From an uncultured Pelagibacteraceae bacterium (GTDB lineage Bacteria; Pseudomonadota; Alphaproteobacteria; Pelagibacterales; Pelagibacteraceae), in assembly GCA_902526595.1 (NCBI GenBank), contig CABZLO010000008.1, forward strand, positions 1 to 50,263: a stretch of 50,263 bases of DNA, given 5' to 3'. The notes under the pieces are model-generated. The model did not search any database. It was not told the DNA's origin and saw nothing but the letters and a program-made list of their open reading frames with translations. The position numbers and the translations under genes were made by a program. This document shows positions 1-7,442 of this stretch, one piece after another; position 1 is the stretch's first letter; every line of letters starts with the position of its first letter.

Positions 1-402
1 GTAAGATTTATTTTTCAAAATAATTGTATTAAAAATTGCTTAACAAATAATATTTATGAAAATAGACTTTATATTTTATCATCAGCTGTAATATTAAGCT
101 GTTATTTTTTATTTTCTAACTACATTTACAGAGAAATTTTCTTTTTAGGATTAATACCATGGATTCTTAAGCAAAGAGAAATCAATTCAAATGATAATTT
201 TATAAACTTTTATTATTATATTCTTTGTGCCAAATTTACTATTGCTCTAATAATAACTTACATTATTAGAAGTGAACACCTCATTTTTATAAAACCAATT
301 CTTACATTCATTAAACATGGTTTTGATTTTTATTTGATTGCAATAATTTTAACATTTTTCTTATCAGCAATTTTTTTTTACAAAAAAAAAAGAAATATTT
401 AG
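1..402 (+). CDS. C-terminal part of an integral membrane protein (5' end outside window)
   Basis: Frame 1 is open from the first base to a TAG at 400-402 and gives 133 residues with no start in view. At least three hydrophobic segments are visible (about residues 24-45, 72-92 and 112-130), and the protein ends in a short lysine-rich tail, so it is an inner-membrane protein. A central NYIYREIFLLGLIPWILK stretch recalls polytopic glycosyltransferases of the GT87/DUF2029 kind; that is only an impression and the function stays open. It converges on selO and the two stop codons overlap by 4 nt. Confidence 0.6.
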   Translation, partial: VRFIFQNNCIKNCLTNNIYENRLYILSSAVILSCYFLFSNYIYREIFFLGLIPWILKQREINSNDNFINFYYYILCAKFTIALIITYIIRSEHLIFIKPILTFIKHGFDFYLIAIILTFFLSAIFFYKKKRNI

Positions 403-1871
403 GTACCACAAAACGTTTTATATTTTTCTTTTGATAATGGAGTAGGTGTTTGAAATTTTGAAATATCAACTTTAGGATCATAAGGGCTTTGAATAACTGA
501 CAATAATATATTCAAGGTTTTGTAATTATTTTTCTCTGCATCAGATAAAGCCTCTTCTACTTTATGATTTCTAGGAATGACTACTGGATTGACTTTTTTC
601 ATTAGCTCGAGTTGTTTTTCTTTGTCAGAATTATCTAAACTTGATCTATTTTTCCAAGCTATTAACCAGTCTTTGAAACTTTTATCTTCATATGTTTTTT
701 CACTAACAGAAATTCCCATTAAAAAACAAAATGTATTTGTGTAATCTGCTTTATTTTTTTCCATCCAATTAAGTAAAGAATTAATAAGTTTTAAGTCATC
801 TTTATTATCACCAATCAAACCAAGTTTAGATTTCATCATGTTCAACCATTTTTGTTCATAAATATTTTGAAAATTATCAATAATTTTAGTTGCAGTTTTA
901 ATAGCCTGTTCTTCGTCTTCATCAATTAGAGGAATTAAGCATTCAGCAAATCGAGCTAAATTCCATTTTGCAATTGCTGGCTGATTAGAAAATGCATATC
1001 TTCCAAATTTATCGATTGAACTAAAAACAGTTTTAGGATCATAGTAATCCATAAAAGCACAGGGTCCATAATCTATAGTTTCACCTGAAATTGCCATGTT
1101 ATCAGTATTCATTACTCCATGAATAAATCCTACCCGCATCCAATTTACTATTAGCTGACATTGTTTCTGAATTACCAAATTTAACAAATCTACAGCTTTT
1201 GTTTTAGAGGATTTAATTTCTGGATAATGTCTATCAACTGTATAATCAAGTAACACTTTCAATTCATCAATATTTTGTTTTGCAGCGATGTATTGAAATG
1301 TTCCAACTCGAATATGACTAGAGGCAACTCTAGTTAATATTGCACCCTCTAATAAATTTTCCCTTACAACCTTTTCTCCAGTTTTAGTCACAGCAAGACT
1401 TCTAGTTGTAGGAATATTTAATGAGTTTATGGCCTCACTAATAATATATTCTCTTAGCATTGGGCCCAAAGCTGCACGACCATCACCGCCTCTTGAAAAT
1501 GAAGTCCTACCAGATCCTTTGAATTGAATATCGTATCTTTTTTTTTGATTAGTTATATGCTCACCGATTAAAACTGCTCTTCCATCACCTAACATTGTAA
1601 AATGTCCAAATTGATGTCCTGCATAAGCTTGAGCTATTGAGCTAGTTCCTTCAGGCAGAATATTTCCTGCAAATAGAGCTGATAATTCATTTTTTTCGAT
1701 TTTAGAAAAATCAAGCCCTAATTCCTTAGCTAAATTTTTGTTTAAGATAACCAACTCAGGTTTCAAAACTGAAACAGGTTTAATAATTTCCTTAAAAACT
1801 TTGGGTAATTTTGAATAAGAATTATCAAAATTCCATTTAATATAGTTTTTCACAGGTTTTATAGGTTCCAA
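399..1871 (-). CDS. selO: Protein adenylyltransferase SelO (YdiU/UPF0061 family)
   Basis: SelO is a pseudokinase-fold enzyme that transfers AMP from ATP to Ser/Thr/Tyr of target proteins, with a known link to redox proteins and oxidative stress. Family motifs are clear: HQFGHFTMLGDGRA, the glycine-rich DIQFKGSGRTSFSRGGDGRA with its lysine, SHIRVGTFQY, and the NTDNM/IDYGPCAF metal-binding region. A cysteine in IDYGPCAF and another three residues from the C-terminus (CGT) match the conserved pair reported to form a regulatory disulfide. At 490 aa it is family length. It lies directly downstream of msrA. The start shown is a TTG that overlaps msrA by 13 nt; a GTG at 1853 is an alternative, and neither has a strong Shine-Dalgarno sequence. 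No ATG is available near the N-terminus. Confidence 0.93.
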   Translation of the reverse strand: MEPIKPVKNYIKWNFDNSYSKLPKVFKEIIKPVSVLKPELVILNKNLAKELGLDFSKIEKNELSALFAGNILPEGTSSIAQAYAGHQFGHFTMLGDGRAVLIGEHITNQKKRYDIQFKGSGRTSFSRGGDGRAALGPMLREYIISEAINSLNIPTTRSLAVTKTGEKVVRENLLEGAILTRVASSHIRVGTFQYIAAKQNIDELKVLLDYTVDRHYPEIKSSKTKAVDLLNLVIQKQCQLIVNWMRVGFIHGVMNTDNMAISGETIDYGPCAFMDYYDPKTVFSSIDKFGRYAFSNQPAIAKWNLARFAECLIPLIDEDEEQAIKTATKIIDNFQNIYEQKWLNMMKSKLGLIGDNKDDLKLINSLLNWMEKNKADYTNTFCFLMGISVSEKTYEDKSFKDWLIAWKNRSSLDNSDKEKQLELMKKVNPVVIPRNHKVEEALSDAEKNNYKTLNILLSVIQSPYDPKVDISKFQTPTPLSKEKYKTFCGT

Positions 1872-2434
1872 ATATTATTTAAAATTTCTTCTCTTCTACA
1901 AGCTTTTTTATATTCCAAATACCTTTGAAATTTTTTTACATAAAAATCTTGATGATAAACTTCAGCTTGGTAAAATTTATCAAAATTTCTTACGTAAGTG
2001 ACGATTTCTTTATTAAATTTTTTCTCTAGTTCATTAACACTATTTTCTATGAGTTTTTTTTCCTCATTGTTTTGATAAAAAGCAACTGATCTATAGCTAT
2101 ATCCTTTATCACAAAATTGCCCATAAGGATCAAAGGGATCTATATTTTTCCAAAAAATATTTAGTAATTCTTTAAAAGAAATAATTTCTTTGTCATAGAT
2201 AATTTCAACAACTTCAAAATGGCCAGTCTTACCATAAACTACTTCTTTGTATGTTGGGTTTTCTGTAGTGCCTCCAGAGTAACCTGAAATTACCTTGTAT
2301 ACTCCATTTAATTTTTCAAAGGACTCTTCCATGCACCAAAAACACCCACCAGCAAAATATGCTTTACTTTTTTGATTTGCCTCTGCAGCACTAATGAAGG
2401 ATATGATAAAAGTTATGACAGTTAAAAATTTCAT
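1859..2434 (-). CDS. msrA: Peptide methionine-S-sulfoxide reductase MsrA, exported
   Basis: Reduces the S-epimer of methionine sulfoxide in proteins or free methionine. The active-site GGCFWCMEE motif lies near residue 30. Further cysteines (QFCDKGYSYRS and KKACRRE near the C-terminus) can serve as resolving thiols. The first 19 residues form a signal peptide (basic start, hydrophobic core, then SAAEA), so this copy probably acts in the periplasm. At 191 aa it has normal length. It shares a transcription direction with formate dehydrogenase upstream and overlaps selO downstream, which makes a small oxidative-repair pair. The 90-nt leader contains two mutually exclusive hairpins, one covering the start codon. 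Confidence 0.95.
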   Translation of the reverse strand: MKFLTVITFIISFISAAEANQKSKAYFAGGCFWCMEESFEKLNGVYKVISGYSGGTTENPTYKEVVYGKTGHFEVVEIIYDKEIISFKELLNIFWKNIDPFDPYGQFCDKGYSYRSVAFYQNNEEKKLIENSVNELEKKFNKEIVTYVRNFDKFYQAEVYHQDFYVKKFQRYLEYKKACRREEILNNIWNL

Positions 2435-2510
2435 TTAATATCATAAACAAAAAAAAAGAATTTAGTCTATGATATTAAAGGTAGCTACCTCTTATAAACT
2501 ACCTTCAATA
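2434..2510 (-). promoter_or_regulatory. Possible structured leader of msrA with two exclusive hairpins
   Basis: On the minus-strand transcript, bases 2510-2499 and 2484-2473 can form a 12-bp stem containing one G-U pair (core AAGGTAG/CTACCTT). Bases 2479-2468 and 2445-2434 form a second, perfect 12-bp stem (TTTAATATCATA/TATGATATTAAA). Its 3' arm ends on the A of the msrA ATG and its loop carries a run of nine U. The stems share 2473-2479, so only one can form at a time. This is the usual architecture of a translational switch or attenuator; no known riboswitch family was recognised. Confidence 0.4.
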
Positions 2511-2524
2511 AGTATTTGTGTAAG

Positions 2525-3724
2525 TTATTTTTTCTTATATTTAGCTGCTTCTTCTGATCCACCTGTTGCTGATCCTTTACTGTAGGAGTGAGCTCCCATC
2601 CCAGCTAACTGGCCATCTTTAACAATAAGATATTGATTTCTAATTTCACTACCTTCAAAGAAGCATTCTAAAATTTCTCTTACTCCATCAGCATACCTTG
2701 CTTGAGCAGATAATGAAGTTCCAGATGTGTGTGGTGTCATTCCATGATTTGGCATAGTTCTCCAGACATGATCATTTGGAGCTGGCTGTGGAAACCAAAC
2801 GTCTCCCGCATAACCACTTAGTTGTCCACTTTTAAGAGCTTTTGCAATAGCCTCACGGTTACAAATTTTACCTCTAGCAGTATTAACAATGTATGCACCT
2901 TTTTTCATTTTACTTATCATTGCATCATCAAATAGGTTTTCAGTTTCTGGATGGAGAGGACAATTTATTGTCACTACATCACAGACTTTGACCATAGATT
3001 CTACAGACTCATGAAAAGTTAAATTTAATTCCTTTTCAACACTGTCAGGTAACTTATGTCTATCAAAGTAATGTAAATGTACATCAAAAGGTTTCATCTT
3101 TCTTAGTGCATCTAATCCAATACGACCTGCAGCAACTGTTCCGATATGCATACCTTCAACATCATAAGATCTTTGCACAGCGTCTGCTATATTCCAACCA
3201 CCTTCATTAACTATCCTATGTTGATTGTGATAATCTCTGACCATTGAAACAATCATCATAACTATATGTTCTGCAACTGATCTTGAATTACAAAATGTAA
3301 CTTCTACTACATCAATTTTGTTATCCATTGCTGCTTGTAAATCAACATGGTCTGATCCAATTCCAGCAGTAATAGCCATTTTTAAATTTTTTGCTTTTGC
3401 AATTCTCTCTTTTGTTAAATAGTAAGGAAAAAATGGTTGAGATATAACTATATCTGCATCAACGATATGTTTATCAGCTTCACATCCATCTCCATCTTTA
3501 CTATTTGTTACAACAAATTCATGTCCATTAGTTTCTAAAAATTTTCTTAATCCCAATCCTCCTGAAACACATCCTAATAATTCACCTGGTGTGAAGTCTC
3601 TACCTTTTGGACTTGGTAAAGTCATTCCATCTGGATACTTTTCTAATTTAGGAAGATCGCTTAGTGGATAGGATTTTGGCATTCCTCCTTTAGGATCATC
3701 ATATAATATACATAATATCTTCAT
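2525..3724 (-). CDS. fdh: NAD-dependent formate dehydrogenase
   Basis: Oxidises formate to CO2 with reduction of NAD+. It belongs to the D-2-hydroxyacid dehydrogenase superfamily and needs no metal. The alignment I recall with the Pseudomonas sp. 101 enzyme is nearly collinear: Pro97-Phe98, Ile122, Asn146, the nucleotide-binding A-A-G-R-I-G at 198-203, Asp221 (NAD choice), Arg284, Gln313 and His332 all fall at the same numbers. The 399-aa length and the C-terminal SYSKG...GGSEEAAK tail also match. An AGGAGAG ribosome site lies just upstream of the ATG. The HPP membrane protein gene is 74 bp upstream. In SAR11-like cells the enzyme would recover energy from C1 compounds. Confidence 0.96.
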   Translation of the reverse strand: MKILCILYDDPKGGMPKSYPLSDLPKLEKYPDGMTLPSPKGRDFTPGELLGCVSGGLGLRKFLETNGHEFVVTNSKDGDGCEADKHIVDADIVISQPFFPYYLTKERIAKAKNLKMAITAGIGSDHVDLQAAMDNKIDVVEVTFCNSRSVAEHIVMMIVSMVRDYHNQHRIVNEGGWNIADAVQRSYDVEGMHIGTVAAGRIGLDALRKMKPFDVHLHYFDRHKLPDSVEKELNLTFHESVESMVKVCDVVTINCPLHPETENLFDDAMISKMKKGAYIVNTARGKICNREAIAKALKSGQLSGYAGDVWFPQPAPNDHVWRTMPNHGMTPHTSGTSLSAQARYADGVREILECFFEGSEIRNQYLIVKDGQLAGMGAHSYSKGSATGGSEEAAKYKKK

Positions 3725-3798
3725 TTACTCTCCTGTATGTAAAAACATTAATTTATTTTTGGCCATCTAACCTCATTTTTAAAGGGCTAGCAAACAAA

Positions 3799-4263
3799 TT
3801 ATTTCTTGGAGGGATAATTTTTTTTTAGGATTAATTTATTAATAATAATTGCAAAAATTATAATAATTATTGAACCAGATATCACAGGGGTAAGTATATA
3901 GTCTACTGACACACTACCCATTATGACTATTATAGGATTACCACCAGCTGGAGGATGAGTTACATTAAATAATATCATTAGACCAACACCAAAACCTACA
4001 GCCAAAGGGATAATTAAAAATAAAGGCAAAGATACAAAGTATAAAAAAAACATTCCTACAGCTGCAGTAAGAACGTGACCAAAGAAAACATTTTTTGGTT
4101 GCGCAAATGGACTTTCAGGATAACCATAAAGCAGCACCATTGAAGATCCAAAAGAAGCAATTAAAAATATTCCGTATTCAGTTTTGTAGGTTAAAAGAGT
4201 TAGTATCCCTATGGTTGCTATTGAAAATAAACCTGCAAAAAATGATTGTTTAATATTTCCCAT
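3799..4263 (-). CDS. HPP family integral membrane protein
   Basis: A 154-aa protein with four or five hydrophobic segments and the signature THPPAGGNP around residues 102-110 that names the HPP family (PF04982). Some HPP proteins of cyanobacteria and chloroplasts are reported nitrite transporters; most bacterial ones have no assigned substrate. The gene sits 3 bp after a NifU-like gene and 74 bp before formate dehydrogenase on the same strand. Because formate and nitrite are similar small anions, a role in formate movement is a reasonable inference, but nothing in the sequence proves it. Confidence 0.88.
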   Translation of the reverse strand: MGNIKQSFFAGLFSIATIGILTLLTYKTEYGIFLIASFGSSMVLLYGYPESPFAQPKNVFFGHVLTAAVGMFFLYFVSLPLFLIIPLAVGFGVGLMILFNVTHPPAGGNPIIVIMGSVSVDYILTPVISGSIIIIIFAIIINKLILKKNYPSKK

Positions 4264-4266
4264 AAC

Positions 4267-4665
4267 TTATTTTGATATACTTTTTTTTAAAGCATTAAAA
4301 GGAAGAAGGATACATTCTTTTCTAGATATATTTTTTTTATCAAACAATTTACCTAAAAAAGACCATTTTTTTTTAATATTTTTTTGTTTTTTATTAAAAA
4401 AAGATTTTGCATAATCGCACAGTTCATTAATTTTATTTTTTTTCGAATTTATCAAGTTTTTTGACAATAAACTTGCAGTAGCCTGACAATAAACACATGA
4501 TTTTCCCTGATAGCCAAAGTCAACTAGTTTTTCATCTTCAATTACTAACTTAATTTGAATTTCGTCACCACATAAAGGATTTTTAGATTTTGCAACATGA
4601 GTGTAGTTTTCGATATTTTTGTTATTTTTGGTATCCGAAGCAATCTCTAAAATTTTTAAATCCAT
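4267..4665 (-). CDS. NifU/IscU N-terminal-like Fe-S scaffold protein
   Basis: The three cysteine motifs of the IscU/SufU fold are visible in order: NPLCGDEI near residue 32, SCVYCQATASLL near residue 58, and RKECILLPF near residue 117. They match ligands used to assemble Fe-S clusters and pass them on. The protein has 132 aa and carries a lysine-rich stretch between the second and third motifs. No suf or isc genes are adjacent in this window. It is the first gene of the minus-strand run towards HPP and formate dehydrogenase. It may be a stand-alone SUF-type scaffold or a degenerate relative; the family is secure, the exact role less so. Confidence 0.85.
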   Translation of the reverse strand: MDLKILEIASDTKNNKNIENYTHVAKSKNPLCGDEIQIKLVIEDEKLVDFGYQGKSCVYCQATASLLSKNLINSKKNKINELCDYAKSFFNKKQKNIKKKWSFLGKLFDKKNISRKECILLPFNALKKSISK

Positions 4666-4738
4666 ATAAACTTTTAATTTTATTTAATATATATCACTGA
4701 TTTTATATTTAGATTTAAACTATATTTTTGTTGTAGAA

Positions 4739-4754
4739 AATTCTATTTAGAATT
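4739..4754. repeat. 7-bp inverted repeat 12 nt before the DMT permease start
   Basis: AATTCTA and TAGAATT are perfect inverted arms separated by two T. In the 101-bp divergent gap it could be an operator half-site pair or a small hairpin near the ribosome site of the gene starting at 4767. It is AT-rich, so chance is possible. Confidence 0.3.
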
Positions 4755-4766
4755 AGATTTCGGCAT

Positions 4767-5672
4767 ATGATTGAGCTTAGAAGTCCCAAAATTGCTATTC
4801 CAGTTGTTTTATTTGCAGGATTACTGTGGTCATTTGGCCCCTTAGTTGTGAGATACATGGATAATCCACAATTAGTCCCATGGCAGTATATTTTTGGACG
4901 AGGTTTAACTATTTTTATTTTATTAAATCTTTATTTATTTTTTGAAGAAGGAAAAAATTTTTACAAAAATTATTTCAAAATAGGATTATCAGGTATGATA
5001 GGCGGCTCTGGTCTAGGTGTTGCAATGATCTCCTTTATTTATTCAATTACCAACACTAGTGCAGCGGTAACATTACTTTGTTTGGCCGCAATGCCTTTTT
5101 TTACAGCATTATTAGCTTTTTTATTTTTAAAAGAAAAAATTTCTTTAAATGTTTGGACTTCAATTATTATAGCAACTGCAGGTATACTAATTATGGCACT
5201 TGGTAATACCAGTGAAAAATCTTTAATAGGATTTGTATTTGGTCTTACGGCTTCGATTGGTTTCTCAGTTTTTTCAGTATCATTAAGGTGGAGAAAAGAA
5301 ACTCCTAAATTTACAACAGTTGCTTTTGCAGGATTTTTTTGTGTTGTTTTTTCATCTATAGCAATCATTACAAATGATTTAGTATTTTTTTCATCAAGCT
5401 ATAATGGAACTTTATTTTCTTTACACGGAACATTAGTTTGCTTTGGTTTAATTTTATATTCAATAGGCTCAAAAGCTATTCCAGCGGCAGAACTTACATT
5501 ACTATCTTTAACTGAAGTAGTGGGTGGAATATTTTGGGTATGGCTACCATTATTTGGTATCAATGAGGTTCCTACAACAAACACAATCATTGGTGGTTTT
5601 TTTCTTTTTGTTTCAATAGTTTATTACAGTTTAATCATGAGATGGAATAAAAGATACATCGCTCTAAATTAA
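4767..5672 (+). CDS. DMT/EamA family permease
   Basis: 301 residues with about ten hydrophobic helices in two related halves, as in drug/metabolite transporters. The family-like phrases LLWSFGPLVVRY in helix 1, LCLAAMPFFTALLAFLFLKE in the first half and AAELTLLSLTEVVGGIFWVW in the second half support this. It lies 3 bp upstream of the amidinotransferase gene, so the two are almost certainly one operon; import of the acceptor amine or export of the guanidino product is a plausible inference. It is transcribed divergently from the NifU-like gene. Substrate specificity cannot be read from the sequence. Confidence 0.92.
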   Translation: MIELRSPKIAIPVVLFAGLLWSFGPLVVRYMDNPQLVPWQYIFGRGLTIFILLNLYLFFEEGKNFYKNYFKIGLSGMIGGSGLGVAMISFIYSITNTSAAVTLLCLAAMPFFTALLAFLFLKEKISLNVWTSIIIATAGILIMALGNTSEKSLIGFVFGLTASIGFSVFSVSLRWRKETPKFTTVAFAGFFCVVFSSIAIITNDLVFFSSSYNGTLFSLHGTLVCFGLILYSIGSKAIPAAELTLLSLTEVVGGIFWVWLPLFGINEVPTTNTIIGGFFLFVSIVYYSLIMRWNKRYIALN

Positions 5673-5675
5673 TCT

Positions 5676-6791
5676 ATGAGTAAAAATAACATTATTGTGA
5701 ATAGTTGGAATGAATGGGATCCACTAAAACATGTAATTGTTGGAAGAGCAGATGGCACTTGTATTCCGGCCCCTGAGCCAGCACTTGATGCTAAAGTTCC
5801 TGAAGATAGTGATATGCGAGGCCAGTTTGGACCAAGAACTAAAGATACAGTTGATAAAGCCAATCAACTTTTAGATGATTTTTCAAATATACTTAAGAAA
5901 AGAGGAATTAAAGTTGATCGACCAACACCTTTAGATTTTAATCAAAAAACATCTACCCCTGATTGGGAAGCAGAGACCATGTTTGGCTGTATGCCACCAA
6001 GAGATGTTTTGTTGACTGTTGGTAATGAAATATTAGAAGCGACAATGAGCTATCGTTGTCGTTGGTTTGAATATTTATGTTACAGACCACTTCTACAAGA
6101 TTATTACAATCAAGATCCAAATATGAGACATGAGTCTGCACCAAAACCTAGATTAACAGACCTTGATTATAGAAAAGATTACTTATCAGATAAAATTGGA
6201 GTTCAGAAAAGATTAGAATGGACAGAAAAAAAACATTTTGTAACAACAGAGGAAGAACCATTATTTGATGCAGCTGATGTATTGAGATTTGGAAAAGATT
6301 TAGTAGTACAACATGGTTTTACTACAAATCTAAAAGGTATTGATTGGTTAAAACGACATTATAAAAATCACAGAGTTCATGCAGTGAACTTTCCTGGTGA
6401 TCCATACCCAATCCACATTGATGCAACCTTCACACCAATAAAAGAAGGTTTAATAATAAATAATCCTCAAAGAAGACTACCAAAAGAACAAAGAAAATTA
6501 TTTGAAAATAATGGATGGGAAATAATTGATAGCGCACAACCAGCACACAACGAGCCGCCACCATTATGCTATTCATCAACTTGGTTATCTATGAATGTGT
6601 TAGTTTTAGATTCTAAAACTGTATGTGTTGAAAAAAGTGAGACTTATCAAGCAGAACAATTAAATAAACTTGGAATGGAAGTTGTACCAGTAGAGCTACG
6701 AGATGCTTATGCATTTGGAGGAGGACTTCATTGTTGTACTGCAGATGTATACCGAGAAGGTGAATTAAAGGATTATTTTCCTAAACAATAA
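5676..6791 (+). CDS. Glycine amidinotransferase-like enzyme (AGAT family)
   Basis: Moves the amidino group of arginine to an acceptor amine. The catalytic triad of the family is present: Asp198 (FDAAD), His247 (HIDATF) and Cys353 (GGGLHCCTADV). At 371 aa it is close to vertebrate AGAT without its mitochondrial leader. The residues that in human AGAT are Asn300 and Met302 (…NPMHID) are here Tyr244 and Ile246 (YPIHID). In the cyanobacterial CyrA enzyme changes at these two positions go with a different acceptor, so the acceptor here may not be glycine. The permease gene lies 3 bp upstream and it converges on a small gene 4 bp away. Confidence 0.9.
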   Translation: MSKNNIIVNSWNEWDPLKHVIVGRADGTCIPAPEPALDAKVPEDSDMRGQFGPRTKDTVDKANQLLDDFSNILKKRGIKVDRPTPLDFNQKTSTPDWEAETMFGCMPPRDVLLTVGNEILEATMSYRCRWFEYLCYRPLLQDYYNQDPNMRHESAPKPRLTDLDYRKDYLSDKIGVQKRLEWTEKKHFVTTEEEPLFDAADVLRFGKDLVVQHGFTTNLKGIDWLKRHYKNHRVHAVNFPGDPYPIHIDATFTPIKEGLIINNPQRRLPKEQRKLFENNGWEIIDSAQPAHNEPPPLCYSSTWLSMNVLVLDSKTVCVEKSETYQAEQLNKLGMEVVPVELRDAYAFGGGLHCCTADVYREGELKDYFPKQ

Positions 6792-6795
6792 GTCT

Positions 6796-7023
6796 CTAAT
6801 TTGGATTTTGCTTTAAAAATTCTATATATTTTATAACTTCATCAAAATTTTCATCAGGGATATCTTTATAACTTGCATTAAATTTAGATTTTACACAAAT
6901 AGCTACATGCGCATAAGCTTTCCTACCTTTTGGATGATTAGGATGATCAGGTAATTGCCCATTTAAATAATCGCCAGCTTCCTGAATAATTTTCCACAAT
7001 TTAGTAGCATTAATTTTGTTCAT
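6796..7023 (-). CDS. Small conserved-looking protein, ORF6C-like helix-turn character
   Basis: A 75-aa soluble protein of unknown function. The C-terminal half (AYAHVAICVKSKFN then ASYKDIPDENFDEVIKYIEFL) resembles the ORF6C/P22 antirepressor C-terminal fold, in which a YKDIP...FDEA pattern recurs; this is an impression, not a secured family call. I chose the ATG at 7023; a TTG at 7032 would add three residues. It is divergent from dddK with a 32-bp gap and ends 4 bp from the amidinotransferase stop, so it occupies all available space and its frame is intact. Confidence 0.7.
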   Translation of the reverse strand: MNKINATKLWKIIQEAGDYLNGQLPDHPNHPKGRKAYAHVAICVKSKFNASYKDIPDENFDEVIKYIEFLKQNPN

Positions 7024-7044
7024 AAAAATCAAAATTTATATAAT
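7016..7044 (+). promoter_or_regulatory. Probable sigma-70 promoter of dddK
   Basis: TTGTTC at 7016-7021 and a perfect TATAAT at 7039-7044 are separated by 17 bp. The predicted transcription start falls only a few bases before the ATG at 7056, so the message would be leaderless or nearly so. The -35 box overlaps the first codons of the divergent small gene. Confidence 0.55.
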
Positions 7045-7055
7045 GTCAATCTTAT

Positions 7056-7436
7056 ATGATATTTGTAAAAAATTTTAATTCAATCTCCAATCAGGAATGG
7101 AAAACAAGTGAGAAATATCCTGGAGTGAGATGGAAGTTTTTAGTTGATGAAGATATTGATGGAAGCAAAGGAATTTCTTGTGGTTTTGCGGAAGTTTTAC
7201 CAGGTGGAAAATTAACTTTACATCATCATGCACCAGACGAAATTTATGTTGTAACCAATGGTTCTGCAACTTTAAACAAAGATGGTGAACTTGAAGAGAT
7301 TAAAAAAGGGGATGTAGTTTATATTTCCAATAATGCTAAACATGCACTTAAAAATAACAGTGATGAAACATTTGGATTTTATTGGCTTTTCCCTACAGAT
7401 CGATTTAAAGAAGTTGAATATTTTTCTGATGAGTAA
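7056..7436 (+). CDS. dddK: Cupin DMSP lyase DddK
   Basis: Cleaves dimethylsulfoniopropionate to dimethyl sulfide and acrylate using a metal-bound cupin. The 126-aa protein matches my memory of DddK of Pelagibacter HTCC1062 along its whole length, including the start MIFVKN, EKYPGVRWKFL, PGG-LTLH-H and IFP/LFPTDRF endings. Metal ligands His56, His58, Glu62 and His96 and the catalytic Tyr64, together with Tyr122, occur at the same residue numbers as in DddK. It is a single gene with its own promoter and converges on egtD with a 6-bp gap. A general single-domain cupin is the alternative, but the collinear active site argues for DddK. Confidence 0.85.
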   Translation: MIFVKNFNSISNQEWKTSEKYPGVRWKFLVDEDIDGSKGISCGFAEVLPGGKLTLHHHAPDEIYVVTNGSATLNKDGELEEIKKGDVVYISNNAKHALKNNSDETFGFYWLFPTDRFKEVEYFSDE

Positions 7437-7442
7437 AGTTTT

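Noticed and set aside
4211-4414. Plus-strand open frame across the HPP/NifU-like junction
   Set aside because: It is antisense to two genes with clear family motifs and its product is a low-complexity, phenylalanine-rich string.
5039-5368. Minus-strand open frame of 109 codons
   Set aside because: Shadow of the DMT permease; no start context and no recognisable domain.
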